NCBI GenBank assembly: GCA_016208975.1
Contig: JACQXA010000004.1
Span: 1,241,015 to 1,305,014, forward strand
Length of the DNA stretch: 64,000 bases
Direction: 5' to 3'
Source: Nitrospinota bacterium
Lineage (GTDB): Bacteria; Nitrospinota_A; UBA7883; JACRLM01
How positions within the stretch are numbered: the stretch's first letter is position 1; every line of letters starts with the position of its first letter. The translations under genes were made by a program, and so were the position numbers. A model generated the notes under the pieces. That model worked only from the letters and a program-made list of their open reading frames with translations, searched no databases and was not told the DNA's origin. Shown in pieces: positions 52,970-60,987 of this stretch.

Positions 52970-54101
52970 AATAATCAACCGGAAGAAGCTGGTGGTGACG
53001 GCTGTGGCGGATACGCTGGGGAAAGCCATGTCCCTGCCCTGGCGGATGTTTCAAGGCGACGTTTCCATAGCGCCGGATAAAATAAAATCCATCTTGGTCA
53101 TCCGCACAGCTTACATGGGGGACGTTATTATGACCCTCCCCATGCTCAAACCGCTCAAAGGACAGTTCAACAACGCGTCCATAACCTTTCTGGCGCCCAA
53201 CGCCGCAGGGGAGTTGTTCGCGAACAACCCCTACGTGGACGAGGTGATGACATACAGCCCTTTCTGGTTCTATAAAGGATCGTCCATTTCTGATTATTTC
53301 CGATTCCTGGGCGGCTTGAGGGCGAAAAGTTTCGACCTGGTTATAGAGGCCCGGGCGGACATCCGGGACATCATGGCCATAGTGGCCCCGGCCCGCTCTA
53401 AACACAAGGTTAGCTACGATGTGGGTGGCGGCGGATGGATGCTAACCCATGTAACGCCTTACGCCGGGCTTAAACATAAAGTAGAATATCATTTAGATAT
53501 AGCGCGCGACCTTGGTTGCTCCATGGATGGGTTGGATTGGGGCATAAGGTTCACAGGGCAAGAGCGGCAAAGGGTAAACGCCATTCTTGAAAATAGGGGT
53601 GTATCCAAACCGTTCGCCCTGGTTCATCCCGGCTCCCGGTTACCTCTTAAAATGTGGGCTCCGGAGAAATACGGGGAGTTGATAGGGAGAATGACGGCGG
53701 AGCTGGGCATGCGGGTGGCCGTGCTAGGCCATCCCGCCGAGAAGATGGCAACGGAGATCACGCTGGCTTCCGCCAAGGGAGCCGCCATAGACCTGTCGGG
53801 CGCATTTTCGGCGAGGGAGCTGATGGGCGTTATCGCCGAAGCGTCCGGCCTTGTGTGCAACGACAGCGCCCCGATGCACATGGCCAGCGCAGTGGGCACA
53901 AAGGTGGCGGCCCTGTTCGGCCCATCCAAGAGCGTGGAGACGGGGCCGTATGGCGTGAAGAGTAAAGTGGTGGAGCGGGATTTTCCGTGCAGGTTCACCT
54001 GTGACGAAAACAGATGCCTGTTCGCCAGGCATAACGCGTGCATGAAAGACATCACCGTGGAAGAGACATTCGCGGCGGTTAGGGAGTTGGTGGAGGCTTA
54101 G
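52962..54101 (+). CDS. Glycosyltransferase family 9 (heptosyltransferase-like)
   Basis: A 379-residue GT-B protein of the ADP-heptose:LPS heptosyltransferase family. The N-terminal lobe has SILVIRTAYMGDVIMTLPML; the C-terminal nucleotide-sugar lobe has FALVHPGSRLPLKMWAPEKY and VCNDSAPMHMASAVGTKVAALFG. A Cys-rich tail (FPCRFTCDENRCLFARHNAC) is common in this family. It would add a sugar to a lipid or core at the inner face of the membrane. Confidence 0.92.
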   Translation: MYKIINRKKLVVTAVADTLGKAMSLPWRMFQGDVSIAPDKIKSILVIRTAYMGDVIMTLPMLKPLKGQFNNASITFLAPNAAGELFANNPYVDEVMTYSPFWFYKGSSISDYFRFLGGLRAKSFDLVIEARADIRDIMAIVAPARSKHKVSYDVGGGGWMLTHVTPYAGLKHKVEYHLDIARDLGCSMDGLDWGIRFTGQERQRVNAILENRGVSKPFALVHPGSRLPLKMWAPEKYGELIGRMTAELGMRVAVLGHPAEKMATEITLASAKGAAIDLSGAFSARELMGVIAEASGLVCNDSAPMHMASAVGTKVAALFGPSKSVETGPYGVKSKVVERDFPCRFTCDENRCLFARHNACMKDITVEETFAAVRELVEA

Positions 54102-54109
54102 GTAGCAAG

Positions 54110-55351
54110 ATGTTCAGGTTCGACGCGGTGAAAGCCGATGGTGTTACGGCCATAAAGGCCGCGGTTAAAAACACCCTGCGGGAAAAATACGCCGATAAAC
54201 TGCCCAAGGACAAATCCGCGCCCATACTGATAAAGCCCAACCTCAACAGCAATATGAACGCCCTTACCGGCAACACCACGGACCTGCGCCTGCTGGCCGC
54301 GGTCCTGGAGTTTTTAAAGGAGACCGGATATACAAACATCGCCATGGGGGAAGGCACCAACAGCGGGTTCTACCGGAGCGGAATAAACGTGATTTCCCGG
54401 CTGAAGGTGGACTCGCTGGCGCGCCATTACGGCGTGAAGGCGCTGGATTTGAATTACTCGGAGAGGGTGGAAATACCTTTCGAGAATGGCGTGAAAGCCT
54501 CGGTGGCCAAAGAGGTTTTAGAGGCGGCGCTTTTGATAAACATGCCCAAGATGAAAACCCATTTCGAGGTGGGCATGAGCGTGTGTCTCAAAAACCTCAT
54601 TGGGACGCTGGTGGGGCAGGAGAACAAGAAAAAGACGCACCTCTCCCTTTCATCCAACATTCTCAACATTAACAAGGCGGTTAAACCCCATCTGCATATC
54701 GTGGACGGGTTGATGGCCATGGAAGGGCTTGGGCCAACCCGGGGAACGCCCCTTAAGACCGGTGTCATCCTTTTCGGTGACGACCCGTACCTGATAGACA
54801 TGATGGTGGCGAAGCTGGCCACCTTCGATTACGCCAAGGTTAAAACCCTGGCCGAGGCTGAACGGCGGGGGATAATCACCGGGGCGCACAAAAAATTCCA
54901 TGACGAGTACCAGTTCGGCGACCTGTTCCGGTTCGAGCCGCCAAAACCCGGCCCCATCGCCGCGTTCATCCACAATCCCAAACGGCAAAAATATTTTTTG
55001 GCCATCCGTAACACGGCCTTCTTCAACGCCGTATGCTCCACGAACATTGTGGGCAAGCTGTTGTTCCTCACGGGATTGAGGCAGGACGTTTTTATAGACG
55101 ACGAGCTGGAACTGGAAAAACTTGCCGCCGACACCTCAAAATGCGGCGATTGCCCTAAAAAATGCGCCGATTATTGCCCGGTGGATCTGGATTTGCCGGC
55201 GGCGCTTAATGCGGAAGCCGCCACGAAATGTATAAACTGCATGTATTGTTATTGTGTCTGCCCCAATGGCGCTATCGAGTTCTCCGGCAAGGCGGGGTTT
55301 CTTGATGAACAGATGCGCCAGTATGGCCAGATAATTAGAAGGATCGCTTGA
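54110..55351 (+). CDS. DUF362 domain protein with two iron-sulfur clusters
   Basis: A 413-residue protein: an N-terminal DUF362 domain (about 25-270; PILIKPNLN, LINMPKMKTHFEVGMS, LKNLIGTLVG) and a C-terminal ferredoxin-like part with cysteines in CGDCPKKCADYCPVD and CINCMYCYCVCPNGAI, enough for two [4Fe-4S] clusters. It could deliver electrons or act as an oxidoreductase. It is followed directly by a radical SAM gene, so it may reduce the cluster or cobalamin of the five radical SAM enzymes; that is inference. Confidence 0.9.
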   Translation: MFRFDAVKADGVTAIKAAVKNTLREKYADKLPKDKSAPILIKPNLNSNMNALTGNTTDLRLLAAVLEFLKETGYTNIAMGEGTNSGFYRSGINVISRLKVDSLARHYGVKALDLNYSERVEIPFENGVKASVAKEVLEAALLINMPKMKTHFEVGMSVCLKNLIGTLVGQENKKKTHLSLSSNILNINKAVKPHLHIVDGLMAMEGLGPTRGTPLKTGVILFGDDPYLIDMMVAKLATFDYAKVKTLAEAERRGIITGAHKKFHDEYQFGDLFRFEPPKPGPIAAFIHNPKRQKYFLAIRNTAFFNAVCSTNIVGKLLFLTGLRQDVFIDDELELEKLAADTSKCGDCPKKCADYCPVDLDLPAALNAEAATKCINCMYCYCVCPNGAIEFSGKAGFLDEQMRQYGQIIRRIA

Positions 55352-55353
55352 TA

Positions 55354-56820
55354 ATGGGCAGACTGAAAATCACGTTTTTAAATCCGCCGTTCCTCAAAAG
55401 TTTCTCGCGGCCCCAAAGAAGCCCGGCGGTAACCAAGAGCGGCACCCTGTATTTTCCCATGTGGCTGGCGTACGCCTGCGGCGCGGCGGACAAGGCCGGG
55501 TTCGAGGTGGACTTCATGGACGCCCCGGCGGACGGGTTCGACCTGGATTATGTAAAAAAACGGGTGGCGGATTTTGCGCCGGGTCTCATAGTGGCCGACA
55601 CATCCACCCCCAGCGTTTATAACGACGCGGCGGTTTGCCAGACCTTGAAGGATCTGGTTCCCGGAGCCTTTGTCCTGCTGGTAGGGACACATGTGACAGC
55701 CCTTCCGGAAGAGTCGTTAAAGCTTAACGGCTCGGTGGGCGCCGTGGCAGTGGGGGAGTACGACCAAACGGTGACGGACCTGGCCCAAACGCTGGAGAGC
55801 GGCGGGTCTTTAAAAGACGTGGCGGGAATATGCTGGCGGGACGGGGATAAAACCGTAAACAATCCCCGCCGGGAATTTATCGAGGATCTGGACAGCTTGC
55901 CCTTTGTAAGCTCCATTTACCGGCGGTTCCTTCGTATCGAAAACTACTTCAACCCCAACGCCATCCCGCCGATGGTGACTATCACCACAAGCCGGGGATG
56001 CCCCTACCCATGTTCGTTCTGCGTCTATCCGCAAACGCTCATGAGCAGGAAAGTGCGTTACAGGAGCGTGGCCAACGTGGTGGACGAGATAGAGTACATC
56101 ACCAAATCGTTCCCCGAGGCCAAGTCCATATTCTTCGAGGATGACACTTTCACCATAAACCGCAAACGGTGCGTGGAAATATCCGAGGAGATGATGCGGC
56201 GCGGGATAAACATATCGTGGACCATTAACGCCCGGGCGGACCTGGACTACGAAACGTTGCGTGTAATGAAACGGGCCGGGTTGAAGCTTATGTGCGTGGG
56301 GTTTGAAAGCGGGAGCCAGCAACTGCTGGACAACATCGCCAAGAAGACCAGCGTGGAGAAGATGGAATCTTTCATGGCAGACGCGCGCAAGGCCGGGGTG
56401 CTGGTGCACGGCTGTTTCATGGTGGGCCTGCCCGGCGAGACAAAAGAGACCATGCAGGGCACGCTGGATATGGCCAAACGGCTTAACCCGGACACGGCCC
56501 AGTTCTACCCCATAATGGTGTATCCGGGCACCGACGCTTACCAGTGGTACAGCGAAAAGGGGTACCTTACCACCAAGGATTTCTCGCAGTGGCTCACCCC
56601 CGGCGGCCTGCATAACACCATCGTGAGAACCGAACAGCTCACCTCTGAGGAGATGGTGCAGTTTTGCGACCACGCCCGGCGGGAGTTTTACCTGCGCCCC
56701 CAATACATAGCCCGGAAGATGCTTAACGTGGCCGTGAACCCGGACGAGATGCGCAGAACGCTCCGCTCCGCCCGCACGTTCATAAAGTACCTGGTTAAAG
56801 GCTCCGACGTGGCCCGGTGA
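55354..56820 (+). CDS. Cobalamin-binding-domain radical SAM protein (E)
   Basis: A 488-residue B12-binding radical SAM protein. The N-terminal domain contains LYFPMWLAYACGAADKAGFE and VGTHVTALPEES; cysteines C216, C220 and C223 are in SRGCPYPCSFC; FFEDDTFTINRKR and MCVGFESGSQQ follow. It is closer to protein A than to B or C. ATG 55354 is chosen, three bases after the DUF362 stop. Its stop overlaps the GT2 start as GTGA. Confidence 0.92.
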   Translation: MGRLKITFLNPPFLKSFSRPQRSPAVTKSGTLYFPMWLAYACGAADKAGFEVDFMDAPADGFDLDYVKKRVADFAPGLIVADTSTPSVYNDAAVCQTLKDLVPGAFVLLVGTHVTALPEESLKLNGSVGAVAVGEYDQTVTDLAQTLESGGSLKDVAGICWRDGDKTVNNPRREFIEDLDSLPFVSSIYRRFLRIENYFNPNAIPPMVTITTSRGCPYPCSFCVYPQTLMSRKVRYRSVANVVDEIEYITKSFPEAKSIFFEDDTFTINRKRCVEISEEMMRRGINISWTINARADLDYETLRVMKRAGLKLMCVGFESGSQQLLDNIAKKTSVEKMESFMADARKAGVLVHGCFMVGLPGETKETMQGTLDMAKRLNPDTAQFYPIMVYPGTDAYQWYSEKGYLTTKDFSQWLTPGGLHNTIVRTEQLTSEEMVQFCDHARREFYLRPQYIARKMLNVAVNPDEMRRTLRSARTFIKYLVKGSDVAR

Positions 56821-57815
56821 ACAAAACCGTTTCTGTGGTGGTGCCCGCCTACAACGCGCAAAAAACCATCACCGCCTGCCTGGCGGGGCTGTTCAGCCAA
56901 TCGTACCCGGAGGAGCTTTACGAGGTGATAGTGGTGGACGACGGCTCCACCGACAACACCGGGGCCTTCGCCAAAAATTTCCCGGTCCGCTACATAAGGC
57001 AGGAAAACAGCGGACCGGCCACGGCAAGGAACGCAGGGGCTAAAGAGAGCCGGGGCGGGTTGATAATGTTCACCGATTCGGACTGCGTTCCCACCAACAA
57101 ATGGATTGAGGAAATGGCCAGGCCCTTCGGCGACCCGCAGGTGGCCGCGGTGAAAGGAGCCTACAAGACCACGCAAGGATCACTCACGGCCAGGTTCGCC
57201 CAGGTGGAGTTCGAGGAACGGTTTGAGATGTTGAAAGCCGCGGACTCCATAGACATGGTGGACACATATTCCGCCGCGTTCCGGGCGGAGGTGTTTTGGG
57301 GCGCCGGGGGTTTCGACGAGTCTTTCCCTGCGGCCAACAATGAAGACACGGACCTTTCATACAAACTTTCATCCGCCGGGAAACGCATGGTGTTCAACCC
57401 TTCGGCCATCGTGTTTCATATGGGCCATCCGGCAACCCCCTGCCGCTACGCCAGGGTGAAATTCTGGCGGGGATACTGGCGCATGGTGGTATATGGCCGC
57501 TATCCGGAAAAAATGGTGAAAGACACCTATACGCCCCAAACCCTGAAGCTCCAGATAGCCTTCGTCTTCGGCGGACTTGGTTTGCTATCGCTTGCGCCGT
57601 TTTCAGACATGGCGGCCAAGGGGGCCATAATAATGGCGCTGGCTTTTTTAGGCGTGGCGGCGCCTTTTACATCGTTCGCCCTGATGCGGGATCCGGCGGT
57701 TGGGTTGTTGGCCCCGCTGTTTTTAGCCTGGCGGGCGCTGGTGATAGGTTCTGGCGTCGCCTATTATCTGGCCAAAAAGAAAAGGAGGGCCACCCAACCG
57801 GGCGAACCCTCCTGA
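56817..57815 (+). CDS. Glycosyltransferase family 2 with C-terminal membrane segments
   Basis: A 332-residue GT-A protein. VVVPAYNAQKTITACL, VVDDGSTDNTGAF and the DxD motif TDSDCVP are present, then ANNEDTDLSYKL and a C-terminal part with about two to three hydrophobic segments (LQIAFVFGGLGLLSL, IIMALAFLGVAAPFTSF). Last gene of the plus-strand locus. Its 3' end contains the terminator of the convergent EF-hand gene. Confidence 0.93.
   Translation: MNKTVSVVVPAYNAQKTITACLAGLFSQSYPEELYEVIVVDDGSTDNTGAFAKNFPVRYIRQENSGPATARNAGAKESRGGLIMFTDSDCVPTNKWIEEMARPFGDPQVAAVKGAYKTTQGSLTARFAQVEFEERFEMLKAADSIDMVDTYSAAFRAEVFWGAGGFDESFPAANNEDTDLSYKLSSAGKRMVFNPSAIVFHMGHPATPCRYARVKFWRGYWRMVVYGRYPEKMVKDTYTPQTLKLQIAFVFGGLGLLSLAPFSDMAAKGAIIMALAFLGVAAPFTSFALMRDPAVGLLAPLFLAWRALVIGSGVAYYLAKKKRRATQPGEPS
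57774..57813 (-). terminator. Terminator of the EF-hand gene, inside the GT2 coding end
   Basis: AGGAGGG (57783-57789) pairs with CCCTCCT (57807-57813), with an inner CCC/GGG stem (57793-57795 and 57800-57802). On the minus strand it is followed by TTTCTTTTTGG. It lies 18 bases past the EF-hand stop. The stem overlaps the last 33 bases of the plus-strand GT2 gene. Confidence 0.75.
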
Positions 57816-57830
57816 ACTTGAATTGTCTAA

Positions 57831-58733
57831 TCAGGCCGTGACTGAAACCGACTGTTCCGCCGTGGCGGTTGAACCGGCGGTGGAAGATGCCACCGAGGCG
57901 TACTGCCTGAAACTCTTGTAAGACGCGAAGGCCTCTTTGCTGTCCACACTACCGTCCCCATTGGCGTCGGCTGTAGAGAAATCGGCGCTGGCCTGGCCGG
58001 TTTCATCCTGGGTCAACAGGCCGTCCCCGTTGGCGTCCATCTGGGCGAACAGGTCGGTTATGGCTTTGTCCCGCTCGCTCTTGGCGTTCATCAACTCTGT
58101 GGCGTCGGCTTTGCCATCTCCGTTAGTGTCTATGGCGGAAAAGATGCTCTGGTCCAGCCCCAGTTCCCCGGCGGACAACGCGCCGTCACCGTCCGCGTCC
58201 CGGCTGGATATAAAAGATTCCGAACCGGCGGTGGTGGAGGCGGATGATTCCGAAGAAGGAACAGAAGCGGTTGAAGCTTCCGTAGTGGAGGCTGTGGATG
58301 TAGAAGAATCCGTGGCGGATGTGGAACCGGCGCTGGCTCCGGCGTGGTTGTTCATGGCCGCCATGAGCACCGGGGAGAGCAACTCACCAGAAGAAAGCGC
58401 GCCGTTGCCGTCGCTATCCATTTTGGAGAACGCGGAGGAGGAAACCCCCATCTCCGATTCGTTGAGTTCCCCGTCGCCGTCAGTGTCCTTCTTGGAAATG
58501 CGGTTATCTATCTGACGGTTGAAATAAGCGCCCGAAAGTTCTTTAGAGGTTAAAGAGCTGTCGGCGTTACTGTCCGCTTTGGAAAATATATCGGCGAATA
58601 AAGCCGATTCGCCCGACGACACACCGCCGTCGGCATTGCTGTCTTTTCTGGATACTGCGCCAGAAATGGAGCTGTAAACTTGTTTAAGGGCGGCAAAAGC
58701 AGTGCCCACCCCCTGCGCCGATATGGGATCCAT
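57831..58733 (-). CDS. Protein with eight EF-hand calcium loops
   Basis: A 300-residue acidic protein with no signal peptide. Eight 12-residue EF-hand-type loops are readable: DSNADGGVSSGE, DSNADSSLTSKE, DTDGDGELNESE, DSDGNGALSSGE, then after a Ser/Thr/Ala linker (about 130-170) DADGDGALSAGE, DTNGDGKADATE, DANGDGLLTQDE and DANGDGSVDSKE. The first two loops lack Gly or Asp at some positions and may bind weakly. Symmetric 4+4 design suggests two calmodulin-like lobes. AGGAG nine bases before the ATG. Its partner is unknown. Confidence 0.9.
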   Translation of the reverse strand: MDPISAQGVGTAFAALKQVYSSISGAVSRKDSNADGGVSSGESALFADIFSKADSNADSSLTSKELSGAYFNRQIDNRISKKDTDGDGELNESEMGVSSSAFSKMDSDGNGALSSGELLSPVLMAAMNNHAGASAGSTSATDSSTSTASTTEASTASVPSSESSASTTAGSESFISSRDADGDGALSAGELGLDQSIFSAIDTNGDGKADATELMNAKSERDKAITDLFAQMDANGDGLLTQDETGQASADFSTADANGDGSVDSKEAFASYKSFRQYASVASSTAGSTATAEQSVSVTA

Positions 58734-58836
58734 CTCCGCTGTCTCCTTGCTTTAATCGTTCTTTACGCAGATATAAAGCAATGGCCGTGCCAGTTTATAT
58801 GCTATTGATATTGCAGGCTCTCAATGTGAGAATGGC

Positions 58837-58871
58837 GGGGCAAAAGATGCCTTGGGGGCAAGAAATGCCTT
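58837..58871. repeat. Two tandem 17-bp hairpin-forming repeats
   Basis: GGGGCAAAAGATGCCTT (58837-58853) and GGGGCAAGAAATGCCTT (58855-58871) differ at two bases and are one base apart. Each can form a small GGCA/TGCC hairpin. They lie just after the stop of the molybdopterin enzyme gene and before the EF-hand gene on the minus strand. No U-tract, so not a standard terminator. Confidence 0.5.
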
Positions 58872-58872
58872 T

Positions 58873-60975
58873 TCAGGCCTTCCTTATTTCACACAGAATG
58901 CCCCGTAACCGGCAGGAGCCAAAGGCCGGGTCGTATGGGGGTTCATCGGACACCAACACATTGGCGTTGGAGTCAAACACTCCAAAAAGGTTGGTCTCGG
59001 ACTGTTCAGGGAACCACCACCCATGCTCCACGCTGACAGTGTCGGGCCGGATATTTTCCGTGACTTCCGCCTTCATCCGCGCCTGACCCCGGGGGGAGGT
59101 GACGATGACCCAATCCCCATCGGCGATACCCCGGGCTTGGGCTGTGCCCGGATTCAGCTGGGCCATGGGGTTGGGGTGGAGCTTTCTTAAAGACTCCACC
59201 TGGCGGTTGTCGCTATGGAAAAACTCCCGGGTCCGGGCGCCGGTGATGAGAATCAGCGGGAATTCTTTTGCGACCTCCGGTGAGCCTGTGGGGCTTTCCG
59301 GCGGTTCGGTGAAAGAGGGAAGGGGATCGTACCCCATCCGTTTCAAACCGGAGCAGGATAGCTCCACCTTCCGCGATGGAGTTCTAAACCCTTTCTCCGC
59401 ATATTTTTCGTATCGAATGGAGGGGGTGAGCCCGCCACCGCTCTTTAAAAGCCCGTCGAAAGTCATGCCCGTGGGGGCCAGCTGGTAATCGAAAATCTGG
59501 CGGTACGTCATGTCCGCGCCGGGCAGGTTAAGCCGGGCCATCAGCTGGTCCATTATCCATTCATCCTGACGGCACTCGCCGGTCTGGGTGATCTTGGCGT
59601 GGGCGAAGGCGTAGTTTTCCGTGACCAGCGGGAAACCCATGAGGCCCTCGAACTCCGTCCAGAAGGCGGCCGGCAGGACGTAATCGGCCATGGCCGCCGA
59701 AGGGGTCATGAAATGGTCGGTGGCCACCAGCATGTCCAGCTTTTTCATGGCCTCGTAAACCCCTCTGGAGTTTGCCACGGTGGTCAAAGGATTATTGCCG
59801 AACAACATCAACGCCCGTACTCTATACGGGTCCCCCTCCCGCATGGCGTGGAACAGGCCGGGGATGTGGGCCGACGGCATGTATGCCCGCCAGCCACCCA
59901 AAAGTTTAAAAGCGCCGGAGCCAATCCTTTTCTTGCCCGCGTCGGGGGGCAGTTTATCTTTCAGGGTGGGGTAGGGGTTTAAAATGTTCATCCCCAAAAT
60001 GTCGCCCCCCGGCTTGTCCAGGTTGCCGGTGATGGCCCGCAATATGGCTATGGCGCGGACGGTTTGGGTAGAGTTGGCGTTTTGCTCCAGCCCCAGCCCC
60101 CATTCTATGACCCCCGGTTTTACCGTGGCGTAAAGGGTGGCGACGCGGATAATGTCTTCCACCGGCAATCCGGTGATTTGCGAGGCCCATTCCGGCGTGC
60201 AATCGGCCACCCGCTCCGAAAGCCCGGCGAACCCGGATGTCCAGTTTTCCACGAATGGTTTGTCATATAAGCCCCGGGTGATGATCACGTTAATCATGGC
60301 CAACGCAAGGGCCGCGTCTGTCCCGGCGCGGATAGGCAACCACATGCCGCACTTCTCACCGGTTTCAGAGCGGCGCGGGTCTATGGCCACGGTCTTGGAC
60401 CCATTGGCCATGGCGCGAAGAACGGCGGGGGCCAGCTCCCCGTCCGCGCAGGTTATCAATGGATTGTGGGCCCAGAAGATTATCAGCGCCGGATTGGTTT
60501 CCCCGTAATAATCGGGAGTAATGAACCCGCCATAGGTAAGGTTGCTTATGGTCACCCGGGGTATGAAACACTGGGCCAGCCCCGGCTCGTACCAGTTGGG
60601 GGTTCCCAAGGCGTTGGCGAACCGGACGGTGTGCATGTAATGATGACGTCCGGTGCCTTGGCCTATGGCTATGGATTCCGGCCCGGTCTCACTTTTTATC
60701 CGGGCCAGATGACCGGCTATCTCATCCAGCGCCGTTTCCCAGGACAGGGGCGACCACTTGCCTTCGCCACGCCCGCCAGTCCTTTTCAACGGAGTGGTGA
60801 GCCGGGCGGGGTGGTTGGCCACGTCCGCCGCCTTGGCCCCTTTTACGCACAGCCAGCCCCGGCTTACGGGTGATTGGGGGTTGCCCTTGACCTTTTCCAC
60901 CCGGCCGTTTTTCACATGAACAAGGGTTCCGCATCCGCCGTGGCAGGAGCGGCAGACGCTATTAAAAATGTTCAT
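58873..60975 (-). CDS. Molybdopterin-dependent oxidoreductase (DMSO reductase family)
   Basis: A 700-residue catalytic subunit. The N-terminal [4Fe-4S] site is C8-x2-C11-x3-C15-x27-C43 with K45; Cys136 (EPGLAQC) is placed where the Mo/W ligand Cys or Sec sits in this family. The C-terminal MGD-binding domain has LILITGARTREFFHSDNRQ and QLNPGTAQARGIADGDWV. There is no twin-arginine signal, so it is probably cytosolic. The residue after Cys136 is Phe, not the His of formate dehydrogenase, so the substrate is unclear (acetylene-hydratase- or thiosulfate-reductase-like enzymes are relatives). No electron-transfer subunit gene is adjacent. It follows a sulfatase-like gene by 12 bases. Confidence 0.9.
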   Translation of the reverse strand: MNIFNSVCRSCHGGCGTLVHVKNGRVEKVKGNPQSPVSRGWLCVKGAKAADVANHPARLTTPLKRTGGRGEGKWSPLSWETALDEIAGHLARIKSETGPESIAIGQGTGRHHYMHTVRFANALGTPNWYEPGLAQCFIPRVTISNLTYGGFITPDYYGETNPALIIFWAHNPLITCADGELAPAVLRAMANGSKTVAIDPRRSETGEKCGMWLPIRAGTDAALALAMINVIITRGLYDKPFVENWTSGFAGLSERVADCTPEWASQITGLPVEDIIRVATLYATVKPGVIEWGLGLEQNANSTQTVRAIAILRAITGNLDKPGGDILGMNILNPYPTLKDKLPPDAGKKRIGSGAFKLLGGWRAYMPSAHIPGLFHAMREGDPYRVRALMLFGNNPLTTVANSRGVYEAMKKLDMLVATDHFMTPSAAMADYVLPAAFWTEFEGLMGFPLVTENYAFAHAKITQTGECRQDEWIMDQLMARLNLPGADMTYRQIFDYQLAPTGMTFDGLLKSGGGLTPSIRYEKYAEKGFRTPSRKVELSCSGLKRMGYDPLPSFTEPPESPTGSPEVAKEFPLILITGARTREFFHSDNRQVESLRKLHPNPMAQLNPGTAQARGIADGDWVIVTSPRGQARMKAEVTENIRPDTVSVEHGWWFPEQSETNLFGVFDSNANVLVSDEPPYDPAFGSCRLRGILCEIRKA

Positions 60976-60987
60976 GGGATTATCGGG

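Noticed and set aside
30721-57815. Exosortase/PEP-CTERM polysaccharide system
   Set aside because: The AMP-ligase and sugar transferase recall such loci, but I saw no exosortase, no PEP-CTERM tail and no chain-length determinant protein.
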